64,000 nt of DNA from Candidatus Gastranaerophilales bacterium (GTDB lineage: Bacteria; Cyanobacteriota; Vampirovibrionia; Gastranaerophilales; Gastranaerophilaceae): NCBI GenBank assembly GCA_944323285.1, contig CALURV010000032.1, forward strand, positions 1-64,000, read 5' to 3'. The notes beneath the pieces are model-generated. The model worked only from the letters and a program-made list of their open reading frames with translations. It made no database searches and was not told where the DNA came from. Position 1 is the first letter of the stretch. Each line of letters opens with the position of its first letter. Positions 26,453 to 36,504 of the stretch are shown one piece after another. The translations under genes were made by a program, and so were the position numbers.

Positions 26453-26481
26453 TTGTATTGTTATTATAAGTAAGGTAAAAT
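26453..26481 (+). promoter_or_regulatory. Promoter of the uracil-DNA glycosylase gene
   Basis: TTGTAT (26453-26458), 17 bases, TAAAAT (26476-26481), 26 bases before the ATG. Confidence 0.55.
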
Positions 26482-26507
26482 AGTCTTATTGAATAGGGAA
26501 TTATAAA

Positions 26508-27089
26508 ATGTTAGAAAAAGAAATTAAATTAGAAAGATTAAAAGAAGAATGCAAAAATTGTCATAAGTGTGAACTGGGAAAAACAAGAAATAATATAGTT
26601 TTTTCTGACGGAAGCACAAATGCTAAAATAATGTTAATAGGAGAAGCACCCGGTGCCGATGAAGATAAAACAGGTATACCTTTTGTTGGAAGAGCCGGTA
26701 AATTACTGACAAAATTAATTGAAGAATCTAATCTTTCAAGAGAAAAAGATTTTTATATTGCAAATACAGTAAAATGCAGACCACCTGAAAACAGAGTACC
26801 AAAAGATGAAGAAAAAAAAGAATGTGAAAAATATCTTTTAGAACAAATAAAGCTAATTCAACCAAAGGTTATAGTTTTATGCGGAGCCACCTCTGCAAAA
26901 TCTTTTTTAGGTGAAAAAATTAAAATTTCACAAATCAGAGGACAATGGTTTAAAATTCTTGATAATATAGATGCCACTGTAATATTTCATCCTTCATTTT
27001 TACTAAGGAATCATTCAGAACAAGAAGGTTCACCAAGGTGGCTTACAAAAAATGATTTAAAAAAAATTAAAGAATTTATTTTAAAATAA
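26508..27089 (+). CDS. Family 4 uracil-DNA glycosylase (Fe-S)
   Basis: 193 residues. CKNCHKC at the start and two later cysteines (TVKC, KECEKYL) bind a [4Fe-4S] cluster. The active-site motifs are GEAPGADEDKTGIPFVGRAG and FHPSFLLRN. The family removes uracil from DNA after cytosine deamination or misincorporation. It has its own promoter and is followed by a fragment of the hairpin repeat. Confidence 0.93.
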   Translation: MLEKEIKLERLKEECKNCHKCELGKTRNNIVFSDGSTNAKIMLIGEAPGADEDKTGIPFVGRAGKLLTKLIEESNLSREKDFYIANTVKCRPPENRVPKDEEKKECEKYLLEQIKLIQPKVIVLCGATSAKSFLGEKIKISQIRGQWFKILDNIDATVIFHPSFLLRNHSEQEGSPRWLTKNDLKKIKEFILK

Positions 27090-27096
27090 TATGTCA

Positions 27097-27149
27097 TAGA
27101 AAAAATTAACAATAAGCTGAAAATGTGAGTTTATTTTTCTCGGACAAAC
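27097..27149. repeat. Modular hairpin repeat, copy F (module 3, loop inverted)
   Basis: Only the third module is present. Its right flank TTCTCGGACAAAC is in plus orientation, but the inner loop reads AATAAGCTGAAAATGTGAGT, the reverse complement of the loop in copies C, D and H. The palindromic arms GAAAAAATT/TTTATTTTTC still frame it. Confidence 0.8.
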
Positions 27150-27305
27150 TTAAACATTTGTAATATTTCTTTTTTTCAAAATTCAGTCATTATAAGCTTT
27201 TCAAGAATATTGATATTAACTAAACAAAAATAATATCTTAAAACATGCCGATATGTCTTATGTTTGATAAAATAAAAATTAACAAAGTAAAATAGAGAGT
27301 ATAAA

Positions 27306-29747
27306 ATGTCTGCAGATAATAATTATAATGAAATTTTAGAAGAAGTATGCGAAAAATTAAATAGCCTTGATTCTATAAAAGAATTAGATATGCTTGATAT
27401 AAAAAATTCAGTAGAATCAATAGAAAATTTAATTACTGATACACAAGCTAAATTAAATTTTCAAGAAATAAAAGAAAAGCTTGAAAATCTTGCTTTTCAA
27501 GTAGACAGCTGTAATGAAACTCTTCTAAAAGACTTATATAATGATCTAAATGAATTAAAAGAAAAATATACAGGTATTGGTGCTTATTTAGAAAATATTC
27601 AAAACGTACAAAATCTTTCTCTTACAAGTGCTGAATTTGAAGAATACCAAAAGCAACAGCTTGATTTAGCTTTAAAAACTAACGAAAATATTTTTAACGA
27701 ATTAAATGTTATAAAAGAAAAATCAACAGTCGTAGATAATACAGAAAGTCTAAAATTATTAGAAACACAACTCTCTACTTTACACAAAAGCTTAACTGAA
27801 TATATTGAACAAATACTTACAAAAATTGATAAAACTCCAAATATCGAAGAAATCGGTTCAGTAATGTCCGATATGGCTAGTATAAATCAGAAAAATATAA
27901 AACAAACAAATGAACTTATAAAAACATTTGAATCAAATTTCAATAATTTTAAGAATAAAGAATTTTCAAATCAAATATCAAAAATTAGTGAAATATATGA
28001 TAGTTTAAATATAATTCACGCTTGGATTGAAAAAGTAGGATTTTTGAATAAATCAATAGAAAATGTATATGCAAGATTAGGTGCAAATATTGATTTTGAT
28101 GATGTATCAGAAAAAATAGACATTATCTATGAAAATATTTCAGCTTTAAATAACTGGACAATGAAAGTTGATAATATTGATGGGAATATGGCGGATGTTC
28201 AATCCAAAATTGCAGCATTAAGTTCTTGTTTAGAAGATACAAAAAATATAACAACAGCAATTAATAATATTAAAAACAGATTAGATGCTTCTTTTTCAGA
28301 AAATATAGATTTAGAAGATTTATCCAATAAAATGGATATTGTTTATGAAAATCTTACAACATTAAATGAATGGGCAGGTAAAGTTGATAATATTTCGGAA
28401 AAAGTATCATCAATAAATACTGCTTTTGAAGAAGATTTAATAACATCTAAAATAGATTTAATTTACGATAATATAAGTGTTTTGAATAACTGGGTAAGCA
28501 AAATTGACGGTATTGCACAAAAAAGTGAAGAATTAGATACAAAATTCACAAAAACTAACGATAGTCTAAATGTAAAAATTGAAGAAATAGCGCAAAATCT
28601 TTCCAGTGCAAATAAAATTATCGAAGATGTACCAAATATTAAAGATAATTTAGAAGCACTATCCAATGAATTAAATTTAATCACAAGAACAACTAAAAAT
28701 GAAACAGAGTCATATATATATACTCTTTTAGATATTGAATCTGACTTTTTAAAATTACATAAATTTTTAGATGATAAAACAGAGAAAACAAATCAGGATA
28801 TCAATTCATTAAAAGAGTATTTTGAAGAATTAAATGATGATATTGCAAGTATAAGTAAAAGAACAAATAAATTAATTTTATCAGCAGATGATGCAAACAA
28901 AGAATTTAAAAATCATCTTGAAATGTTCAAAAATACAATATTAGAGTTAGATACACAAAGACAGGAATTTAATCCGGAATTAAAATTCTCTATAATAGGA
29001 GAAAAACTGTCTCATATAGGATTGTTGCTTCAAAATACTTTAAATACAGGTAAGAACTTAAATACTGCCTTTATTTATCTTGCAGAATGGATTGATGCAA
29101 CAGGAAATATTTTAAATTCAATGCAAGATAATATTTTAGAAATAAAAACACAAACAACTAAAAATGATTCCCCTATTGATATAACTCCTGATTTAGCTGA
29201 ATTAAAAGACAAAATTTCAACAAGTATATCAAAAGTAGATACTTTAGAAGAAATCTTTATTAATTATAAAAATGAAGATATTTCAGAAATAAAAAGTTTA
29301 CTAACAGGAATTATTGTTCAATTAAATACAGCTTTAACACCTGATATTGACTCATTAAATGAAAGAATAGATAAATTATCAGAAGAAAATAACAATAAAC
29401 TTTCAGAACTTGAAATTTTATTAAAAGAAAAAATAAAGCAACAAGAAAAACAAATTATATCTTTAGAAGAAAAAGTTGATACTCTAAATTCAAAATTTGA
29501 AAAACTAATTGAAGCAATGAGCGAAGAAAATAAAAATTATGAAATAAAGGATATTTTAAATTATTTAACAACACAAATTGCTTCAACAAATGAAACATTA
29601 TTAAATCAGCAAAATGCAATTAATTCAATTAACGAAACACTAAATAATCAACAAAAAACAAATACAGTAATAGATGAAGTTGCAAATAAACTTTCAAGTT
29701 TTGATAATAACATAAATAAAATTGTTTCTTATATTGAAGAAGAATAA
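27306..29747 (+). CDS. Giant coiled-coil protein with repeated IYENISALNNW motif
   Basis: 813 residues, no signal peptide or membrane span, acidic and rich in N, K, E and I. Almost all of it reads as coiled coil. Four copies of a roughly 22-residue motif near KIDIIYENISALNNWTMKVD start at about residues 226, 268, 341 and 381. Near 585-600 LNTAFIYLAEWIDATGNIL is a fifth, weaker W-containing element. It resembles cytoskeletal or scaffold proteins only in style; no family is recognised. A possible -10 (TGATAAAAT) lies upstream and AGAGAG precedes the ATG. Confidence 0.8.
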   Translation: MSADNNYNEILEEVCEKLNSLDSIKELDMLDIKNSVESIENLITDTQAKLNFQEIKEKLENLAFQVDSCNETLLKDLYNDLNELKEKYTGIGAYLENIQNVQNLSLTSAEFEEYQKQQLDLALKTNENIFNELNVIKEKSTVVDNTESLKLLETQLSTLHKSLTEYIEQILTKIDKTPNIEEIGSVMSDMASINQKNIKQTNELIKTFESNFNNFKNKEFSNQISKISEIYDSLNIIHAWIEKVGFLNKSIENVYARLGANIDFDDVSEKIDIIYENISALNNWTMKVDNIDGNMADVQSKIAALSSCLEDTKNITTAINNIKNRLDASFSENIDLEDLSNKMDIVYENLTTLNEWAGKVDNISEKVSSINTAFEEDLITSKIDLIYDNISVLNNWVSKIDGIAQKSEELDTKFTKTNDSLNVKIEEIAQNLSSANKIIEDVPNIKDNLEALSNELNLITRTTKNETESYIYTLLDIESDFLKLHKFLDDKTEKTNQDINSLKEYFEELNDDIASISKRTNKLILSADDANKEFKNHLEMFKNTILELDTQRQEFNPELKFSIIGEKLSHIGLLLQNTLNTGKNLNTAFIYLAEWIDATGNILNSMQDNILEIKTQTTKNDSPIDITPDLAELKDKISTSISKVDTLEEIFINYKNEDISEIKSLLTGIIVQLNTALTPDIDSLNERIDKLSEENNNKLSELEILLKEKIKQQEKQIISLEEKVDTLNSKFEKLIEAMSEENKNYEIKDILNYLTTQIASTNETLLNQQNAINSINETLNNQQKTNTVIDEVANKLSSFDNNINKIVSYIEEE

Positions 29748-29752
29748 TCCAT

Positions 29753-32578
29753 TTAGTTATTTTTTTTAGGAACTATTGTTATTAATTCTCCATTATTTGA
29801 AAAAACAGTTTCAATCCTTTTATTATTAAACAGAAAATCAGCTATAATTCTATGAGTTAAATCTGACCCTTTAATTGAAATAGGCGAAGAAGAATAAATC
29901 GTTGCAAACAAATTTTTCAACATTTGTTTTGTTTCTTCAGAATACAGATTTTCAATAGGTAAATCATTTGCCAACGCAAATCTATCAATTGTTCTTAATC
30001 TTGCATGCATTGTAACATTAGGGATTTTGCTATTATCACCAGAATAATTAATCCAATCATTAGAATTAACAAAATCAATAAATTCCTGCGGCAAAACTTT
30101 TTCTACTGCTTTTATATAAATATAATCAGAGCAATCATCATTAAGCATTAAGCTATGTTTATCAATTTTTAGTTTTTCTACAAGATTTTTATATGATTCA
30201 TCAGTAAGCCCATATCTAGATACTATTTCTTGAGCGATTCTAAATCTTGAATATTCAAATTGCCTATCTTTAAAAGTTCTCGGAAGTGAATGAATAAAAT
30301 TAGCTGATTGAGGAACATTTGCAAGTTGTTTTACTAAATCATTAATGTATCCGGCATTTATATTTAATCTATTATCAAATATTGAAGAATCAATATTTAG
30401 TATATTATCATTGTTAATACAAATAGGAATATTCACTTCATCAATTTTAGACTGTAAAAAAGATAATGTATGTTTTATCTTTGTAAAATCAATTTCAATA
30501 GGTAACGACTGAAGCCAAGTTATTATATTACCAACATTTCCATCTTCACCTTGGTATATTTTAAAGAAACTACCTAAAGTTTTCAAAGAATCTATTTGTC
30601 TATTTGCAATTAAAGTCAATATTTCTCTGCCATTTTCCTTGAAAATAGAAGAAGAAATAAATTGAGATAAATAAGGTTTAGATTTATGTAAAAATCCTGA
30701 TTTTGTGAGTGCAGATATTAATTCATAAGATTTATCCGGATTTTTTTCATCAAAAACTGTTTGTATTATATCTAAACAATTTTGCCTATAGTTTGATTCT
30801 TCGTCAGAATTATCAAATTTAATCTTATTATCAGCTATAAACTGCAAAAGACTTTCTCGTGCCTGAAAGAAGTCTGCAAATTTATCAAATTCATTTGTTT
30901 TTTGTTCATATTCTTCAGAATTATTAATATTAAAACTTACTATTTTCTCAAGAATTTCAGAAATATTCTGACCATCTTCAGGGATAATATCCTTAAATTC
31001 CGTATAAATATCAAATTCCGTTTTACCTATAAAATATCCGGTAGTATTTGATTTAATAAAGGCAGATATTGCATCTTTTACTGTTTCAAATTTTTCTTTT
31101 TCTTCTTGTAATAACTCAAAAACAGAAATATTTTTTTGTTTTGCGTCTTTAAATAAATCTTTAGAATCAGAGTATCTAAATAAATCAACAAAGTTAGCCA
31201 ATTCTAAAGATGACATCTCTTTATTCTTGCTATTTTTAACTCTATTATATAAATTTAAGAAAGATTCACTATTTTTGAGGTCAAATCTTTTAATAAGATT
31301 TAATAGCTCGTTAAGTTTATCAACATCTTCATTATTAGCTGTATATACAGCATTGATAATGTCCTTAAATTTTTTATAGATATCTCGTGCTATAGAAATA
31401 TGAACGCCTTGAACATCTGATATATATTGCGATAATGACTCATAGTTTAACAAATTAGTCAATACATCATTATCAGAAACAAAAGATTTTCCAGCTATTG
31501 CATTAAATTCATTTATTTGTATATTGCTCTCAGATAGAGTTTGATAAAAATTAATTTTATCTTCAGGAGTTTCAAAGTTATGGAATAAGTCAGCAACAGA
31601 CTTTAGAGATTGTGCTTTGATTTTATCTGAAGTAACTGCAACATCAATATATCTTTCTAGTCCGGAAAGACTTTCTCCCTCATTTTTTTTGTATAAATAA
31701 TCAATTATACTATTTAAATCATTATATACTTTTTCTGCTCTACAAGAACTACATTTAGGATTAGCCTTTAATATTTCCGACAATAGCTCAATTTTTCTAT
31801 CATAAGTTCTATATAAATAATCTATAGCATCAAATTTATCAGAAATACTATCAAAATTATTAAAATCAGGTTTTAAATGAGAATATTTTTCATCAAACTC
31901 TTTAGAATTATTAATTCCAATTTGTCTTAGAAATACCGGATATTTATTTAAAACGCTATAATCAGGATTTTCAGAATCCTCCTCCTGATTATATAAATAT
32001 AATAATAAATCAGGATACCTTGAGAAATCATTTTTACTATTTAACAAACCATATATTTTAACAGCTTCAATATTCTGACCTGCAAATATTTTTCTTATAT
32101 CAGGATTGCTGCCATATAATCTCATGAAATTTTCAAGATTAAAAACTTTCGTAATACCAGCATCAGTAAATAATTTATTAAAATAATCTATATCACTAGT
32201 TAAATCAGCAAAAATATAATTATTAAAATTTTCTATTTTTTCATTTCTTGCAGCACTAAGACCTTGCCTAAATTTTTTATTAGAAAGAATTTCAAAATAT
32301 CCTTCTAATATAATTTCTTGTTTATTATAATGTAATATATCTCCTAAAGAATCTAAAAAAATATTTGATGATCCGAGAAATAAATCAAGAGTCCTTGAAA
32401 AAACAGAAGAAAATAAATCATCAGAACCATCACTAGCTCCAAAAGATACATTAGATTTTTGAAAAACATCACTTGTTAAGTTATTCTTATATGGACAACT
32501 TGTAAAATGAGAATTATTTGTCTTTTTATTATTTATATTCTTATCAGAATTAATTGAATTTATACTATGAATTATCAA
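29753..32578 (-). CDS. Large orphan protein with possible N-terminal tag
   Basis: 941 residues from TTG 32578, with AAAGGGA upstream. No signal peptide. The first 60 residues are polar and disordered (MIIHSINSINSDKN), with KSNVSFGASDG at about 41-51. The rest is helical, with many short KFDAIDYL- and FETVKDAI-like helices, suggesting an alpha-solenoid. The end is basic and beta-like (SPISIKGSDLTHRIIADFL). Not recognised. It converges with the giant coiled-coil gene, with five bases between the two stops. Confidence 0.75.
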   Translation of the reverse strand: MIIHSINSINSDKNINNKKTNNSHFTSCPYKNNLTSDVFQKSNVSFGASDGSDDLFSSVFSRTLDLFLGSSNIFLDSLGDILHYNKQEIILEGYFEILSNKKFRQGLSAARNEKIENFNNYIFADLTSDIDYFNKLFTDAGITKVFNLENFMRLYGSNPDIRKIFAGQNIEAVKIYGLLNSKNDFSRYPDLLLYLYNQEEDSENPDYSVLNKYPVFLRQIGINNSKEFDEKYSHLKPDFNNFDSISDKFDAIDYLYRTYDRKIELLSEILKANPKCSSCRAEKVYNDLNSIIDYLYKKNEGESLSGLERYIDVAVTSDKIKAQSLKSVADLFHNFETPEDKINFYQTLSESNIQINEFNAIAGKSFVSDNDVLTNLLNYESLSQYISDVQGVHISIARDIYKKFKDIINAVYTANNEDVDKLNELLNLIKRFDLKNSESFLNLYNRVKNSKNKEMSSLELANFVDLFRYSDSKDLFKDAKQKNISVFELLQEEKEKFETVKDAISAFIKSNTTGYFIGKTEFDIYTEFKDIIPEDGQNISEILEKIVSFNINNSEEYEQKTNEFDKFADFFQARESLLQFIADNKIKFDNSDEESNYRQNCLDIIQTVFDEKNPDKSYELISALTKSGFLHKSKPYLSQFISSSIFKENGREILTLIANRQIDSLKTLGSFFKIYQGEDGNVGNIITWLQSLPIEIDFTKIKHTLSFLQSKIDEVNIPICINNDNILNIDSSIFDNRLNINAGYINDLVKQLANVPQSANFIHSLPRTFKDRQFEYSRFRIAQEIVSRYGLTDESYKNLVEKLKIDKHSLMLNDDCSDYIYIKAVEKVLPQEFIDFVNSNDWINYSGDNSKIPNVTMHARLRTIDRFALANDLPIENLYSEETKQMLKNLFATIYSSSPISIKGSDLTHRIIADFLFNNKRIETVFSNNGELITIVPKKNN

Positions 32579-32637
32579 CTTACATCCCTTTTTCTTAAAT
32601 AGTAGAAAGAATATAAATAATAATTATTGCTTAATTA

Positions 32638-33540
32638 TTAATTTTTATTACAATAATCAAAAGCCTTTCTCAATATTCCATTATTATTTTTCAAAATTTC
32701 AACAGCTTCATCAAAAGAAATGGAATATTTTAACTGTAAAATTGCCTCTTTAACATTATAAGAATTTTCTTCAAGAATATTTTTAGCTTCATCTATTGAT
32801 ACATCTGCAATTTGAGAAACAATTCTTTGAGCTCTTTCTTTTAGTTTAATATTGGTAGGTTTCACATCTATCATAAAATTTTTATATACTTTGCCAATTT
32901 TGACCATAGAAGCTGTAGTAAGCATATTAAGCACCATTTTTTGAGCAGTTCCTGCTTTCATTCTGGTAGAACCTGTAATTACCTCTGGACCTGTTTCAAG
33001 GCAGATTGAGATATCTGAATATTTTATAATTTCAGCATTTTTGTTACAAGTTACAGCAATTGTTTTAGATTGTTTTTCTTTAGCAAGTTTTAAAATTTCA
33101 ACAACATAATTGGCATTACCGCTTGCAGAAATAGCAACAACAGTATCTGAAGAAGAAACATTTAAATTATTAAAATCAACTAAAGCAAGTTCAATAGAAT
33201 CTTCAGCCCCTTCAATAGCAAATCTTAAAGCTTTATCCCCTCCGGCAATAATACCTTGCACCATTTCATCAGGTGTATTAAAAGTAGGCGGACACTCAGA
33301 CGCATCCAAAACACCAAGTCTGCCGCTTGTTCCTGCTCCAAAATATAAAAGCCTGCCGCCTTTTATAAAATTATTTGAAATTATATCAATCGCTTTTGCA
33401 ATATTTTCAAGCTGTTTTGAAACTTCATTTGCTACTTTCATATCCTCATCATTTATCATTTTTGCAATTTCATAAGAGGTTGATGTATCAATGTTTATAG
33501 TATTAATGTTAGTTTTTTCAGTAATAATTAAATCTTTCAT
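32638..33540 (-). CDS. murQ: N-acetylmuramic acid 6-phosphate etherase
   Basis: 300 residues. The SIS fold has YFGAGTSGRLGVLDASECPP, IIAGGDKALRFAIEGAEDS and TGSTRMKAGTAQKMVLNML. The C-terminus is the UBA-like helical part. MurQ splits the lactyl ether of MurNAc-6-P during cell-wall recycling. Start overlaps the stop of ispE by four bases (ATGA), so the two are coupled. Confidence 0.95.
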   Translation of the reverse strand: MKDLIITEKTNINTINIDTSTSYEIAKMINDEDMKVANEVSKQLENIAKAIDIISNNFIKGGRLLYFGAGTSGRLGVLDASECPPTFNTPDEMVQGIIAGGDKALRFAIEGAEDSIELALVDFNNLNVSSSDTVVAISASGNANYVVEILKLAKEKQSKTIAVTCNKNAEIIKYSDISICLETGPEVITGSTRMKAGTAQKMVLNMLTTASMVKIGKVYKNFMIDVKPTNIKLKERAQRIVSQIADVSIDEAKNILEENSYNVKEAILQLKYSISFDEAVEILKNNNGILRKAFDYCNKN

Positions 33541-34391
33541 AAAACTTCTTCAACTCCTTTTGAAATTGTTTTTAAATTTTCAAAAATCTCATAATTATTT
33601 CTATTTAAATCAGTTTCGATTTTATCATTCAAAACAAAAAATGTTGAACCGCTTCCTGACATTAAAGAATCTTTAACTTTATGTTTAATTATTCTCAATT
33701 GTTCATAATAAGGAAACAAAGCATATTCTAAACTGTTATATATAAGAGATTTATCAAACTGACCTTTTTTTAATAAATCTTTCAATTTAGTAGTATTATC
33801 AGGATTTGATTTATCAATTAGTTTAGCAAAATTCATATAAGCTTCTTTTGCGCTGATACCAAGATTTTTAGGTTTTATTAAAGAAATACTTTGTTCAAAA
33901 AAAGGAATAGATTCAATAATTTCACCTCGTCCTAAGCAAAGTGCACACCCGCCATTTAAACAGAAATTCAAATCAGAACCTAATTTTGCACATAATAAGT
34001 TAATTTCATCATCAGATAAAATATTTTCATATAATTTATTTAAAGCGTATAAAGTTGCTGCAGCATCAGTGCTTCCGCCGGCAAGTCCTGCTGCTATAGG
34101 AATATTTTTTTCTATATAAACATTTAATTTAACATTGCTGACCAATATTTTCTCAAAAAATTTTACAGCAGCCTTATATATAAGATTTGATTCATTATAA
34201 GGAATTTCTTTAGAATTACCATTTAATATAATCTCTAATTTATTTGAATTTTCTAATTCAAAAATCAAATAGTCATATAAACTTATTGCCTGCATTATAG
34301 ATTGAATATTATGAAAACCGTCATCACGTCTATTTAATACTTCAAGAGTTAAATTAACTTTAGCAGGAGCTTTTACTTTTATTCTTTTCAT
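33537..34391 (-). CDS. ispE: 4-diphosphocytidyl-2-C-methyl-D-erythritol kinase
   Basis: 284 residues, GHMP kinase. APAKVNLTLEVLNRRDDGFH, IPIAAGLAGGSTDAAA (ATP-binding loop) and SLMSGSGSTFFVL are diagnostic. It is the kinase of the MEP isoprenoid route, whose product feeds the polyprenyl synthase found at 14.4 kb. It overlaps rsmA by four bases. Confidence 0.95.
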   Translation of the reverse strand: MKRIKVKAPAKVNLTLEVLNRRDDGFHNIQSIMQAISLYDYLIFELENSNKLEIILNGNSKEIPYNESNLIYKAAVKFFEKILVSNVKLNVYIEKNIPIAAGLAGGSTDAAATLYALNKLYENILSDDEINLLCAKLGSDLNFCLNGGCALCLGRGEIIESIPFFEQSISLIKPKNLGISAKEAYMNFAKLIDKSNPDNTTKLKDLLKKGQFDKSLIYNSLEYALFPYYEQLRIIKHKVKDSLMSGSGSTFFVLNDKIETDLNRNNYEIFENLKTISKGVEEVL

Positions 34392-35224
34392 AAATTTTCT
34401 TTCAATTTTTCGGATAAATTACCTATTTTAACAATAGATAAAGCTTCACCTCTTATATTTTCATCAATATTCAAATCAGTAAGAGTTTTTTCTGCTGCAT
34501 TTTTAGCAAAACCTGCATTTACAAGAGAATTTTTAATATTTTTTCTTCTGGTAGCAAAACAAGCTTTAACAACTTTTTTAAAAAAAGAATAATTAGAAAG
34601 TTCTAATAACGGCTCTTTTCTAACAGAAAGTTTAACAATAGCAGAATCAACTTTAGGCGAAGGAAAAAATGATCTTGAACCAACTTTTTGAATGAATTCA
34701 ACTTTTGCCCAAAATTGAGCAAGAATAGATAACAACCCATATTCTTTAGATGGAGAATTTTCACTCGCAGCAAGTCTTTTAGCAACTTCATACTGAACCA
34801 TTAAAACAACCTGAGAAATACAATTTCTGTTTTTATTATTTAAGTCATCAATCTCACCTAATAAATGAGCAATAATAGGAGATGTAATATAATAAGGAAT
34901 ATTGGCAACAACTTTAAGATTATTTCCAAACTGAGATAAGTCTGTCTTTAATATATCTTTATGAACAATTTCTAAATTATCAGCACTTATCTTTGAAATT
35001 TCATTAACCATATCTTCATCAAGTTCAACTGCATAAACTTTTTTTGCAAGTTTAACCAATTGTTCCGTAACAAAACCAAGCCCGGGGCCTATTTCAACAA
35101 CAACATCATCCTTCGATATATCAGATGCATCCAAAATTGTTTCAATAACTTTTTCATCAATCAAAAAGTTTTGACCAAGTCTTTTCTTTGCTTTAAATTT
35201 TCTTGCACGTTCAAAATAATTCAT
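34388..35224 (-). CDS. rsmA: 16S rRNA dimethyladenosine transferase
   Basis: 278 residues. KKRLGQNFLIDEKV, VVEIGPGLGFVTEQLV (SAM loop), VVANIPYYITSPII (catalytic NIPY) and FFPSPKVDSAIVKL identify RsmA/KsgA, which dimethylates two adenosines at the 3' end of 16S rRNA. It is first in rsmA-ispE-murQ, an order also common in other bacteria for the first two genes. ATATAAT about 45 bases upstream could be its -10. Confidence 0.96.
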   Translation of the reverse strand: MNYFERARKFKAKKRLGQNFLIDEKVIETILDASDISKDDVVVEIGPGLGFVTEQLVKLAKKVYAVELDEDMVNEISKISADNLEIVHKDILKTDLSQFGNNLKVVANIPYYITSPIIAHLLGEIDDLNNKNRNCISQVVLMVQYEVAKRLAASENSPSKEYGLLSILAQFWAKVEFIQKVGSRSFFPSPKVDSAIVKLSVRKEPLLELSNYSFFKKVVKACFATRRKNIKNSLVNAGFAKNAAEKTLTDLNIDENIRGEALSIVKIGNLSEKLKENL

Positions 35225-35331
35225 AATATTAATAATACTAAAAAAACTGAATTATTACAGTATTAAGATTATATAAAGGCATAAATGAAATGTGTTAAAC
35301 TAAATATATAGGAAGTAAGAGGAGAAGTAAT

Positions 35332-36450
35332 ATGATACCTATTTTAGATTCAAAAAGACAATATGCCAAAATCGGTAAAGAAATTGAAAAAGAAGTACTT
35401 GAAGTACTTGCTTCAGGTTCATATATTTTAGGAAAACATAATAAAGCATTCCAAACAGAACTTGCAGATTTTGTAGGAACAAAATATTCAGTAGGATTAA
35501 ACTCAGGAACAGATGCACTTCATCTTGCTCTAAGAGCATTAGATATAGGAAGAGGAGATGAAGTAATTACAACAGCATTTACATTTGTAGCAACAGCAAG
35601 TGCAATAGGATTAGCCGGAGCAACACCTGTTTTTGTAGATATTAACCCAGACACATTTAATATAGATGCAGATAAAATAGAAGCTGCAATTACTCCAAAA
35701 ACAAAAGCAATTATCCCTGTACATTTATATGGGCAGCCTGCAGAAATGGATAAAATTATGGATATTGCAAAACGCCATAATTTAAAAGTTGTTGAAGATT
35801 GTTGTCAAGCAATAGGTGCTGAATATAAAGGACAAAAAGTAGGCTCATTCGGTGATTTCGGATGTTTTAGCTTCTATCCGACAAAAAATTTAGGCGGTAT
35901 GGGTGATGGCGGTATGATTACCTGCAATGATGAAAAACTTTATAACAGAGTTATTGCCCTAAGAAACCACGGCGGAGCTATTAGATATTATCACGATGAA
36001 CTCGGAGTAAACTCAAGATTAGATGAAATTCAAGCTGCTATTTTAAGAGTTAAATTAAATTATATCAACGAATGGAATGAAAAAAGAAGAGAAAATGCAT
36101 ACAGATATAATGAAATGTTTAAAAAATATCCTGAAATTGAAACTCCTAAAGAAATTCATGATTCCTATTGTGTATACCACCAATACACTATAAAAATAGA
36201 AAATCGTGATGAAGTTCATAAACTACTTCAAGAAAAAGGTATAGGTGCAATGATTTATTATCCGGTACCTCTACACTTACAAAAACTACATAAAAACTTA
36301 GGATATAAAGAAGGTGACCTTCCAAAAACAGAAAAAGATACAAAAATGGTAATGTCTATTCCTATGTTCCCTGAACTAACTGTCGAAGAACAACAAACAA
36401 TTGTAGATACAGTAGTTGAATGCCTTAATTTAACAAAACAAGCTGTATAA
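35332..36450 (+). CDS. DegT/DnrJ/EryC1/StrS sugar aminotransferase
   Basis: 372 residues. PLP lysine K185 lies in [41 protein letters not shown] and [13 protein letters not shown] are family motifs. It converts a keto-sugar nucleotide to an amino sugar, for surface glycans. It may supply sugars to the glycosyltransferase operon at 1-5 kb, although the genes are far apart. AGGAGAAG precedes the ATG and a strong terminator follows. Confidence 0.92.
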   Translation: MIPILDSKRQYAKIGKEIEKEVLEVLASGSYILGKHNKAFQTELADFVGTKYSVGLNSGTDALHLALRALDIGRGDEVITTAFTFVATASAIGLAGATPVFVDINPDTFNIDADKIEAAITPKTKAIIPVHLYGQPAEMDKIMDIAKRHNLKVVEDCCQAIGAEYKGQKVGSFGDFGCFSFYPTKNLGGMGDGGMITCNDEKLYNRVIALRNHGGAIRYYHDELGVNSRLDEIQAAILRVKLNYINEWNEKRRENAYRYNEMFKKYPEIETPKEIHDSYCVYHQYTIKIENRDEVHKLLQEKGIGAMIYYPVPLHLQKLHKNLGYKEGDLPKTEKDTKMVMSIPMFPELTVEEQQTIVDTVVECLNLTKQAV

Positions 36451-36462
36451 AAAATATAAAAT

Positions 36463-36496
36463 AAAAAAGAAACTGCTTAAAAGCAGTTTCTTTTTT
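36463..36496. terminator. Bidirectional terminator
   Basis: GAAACTGC and GCAGTTTC form the stem; A-runs on the left and T-runs on the right serve both strands, ending the aminotransferase gene and the convergent ATPase gene. Confidence 0.9.
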
Positions 36497-36504
36497 ATAA
36501 AAAA

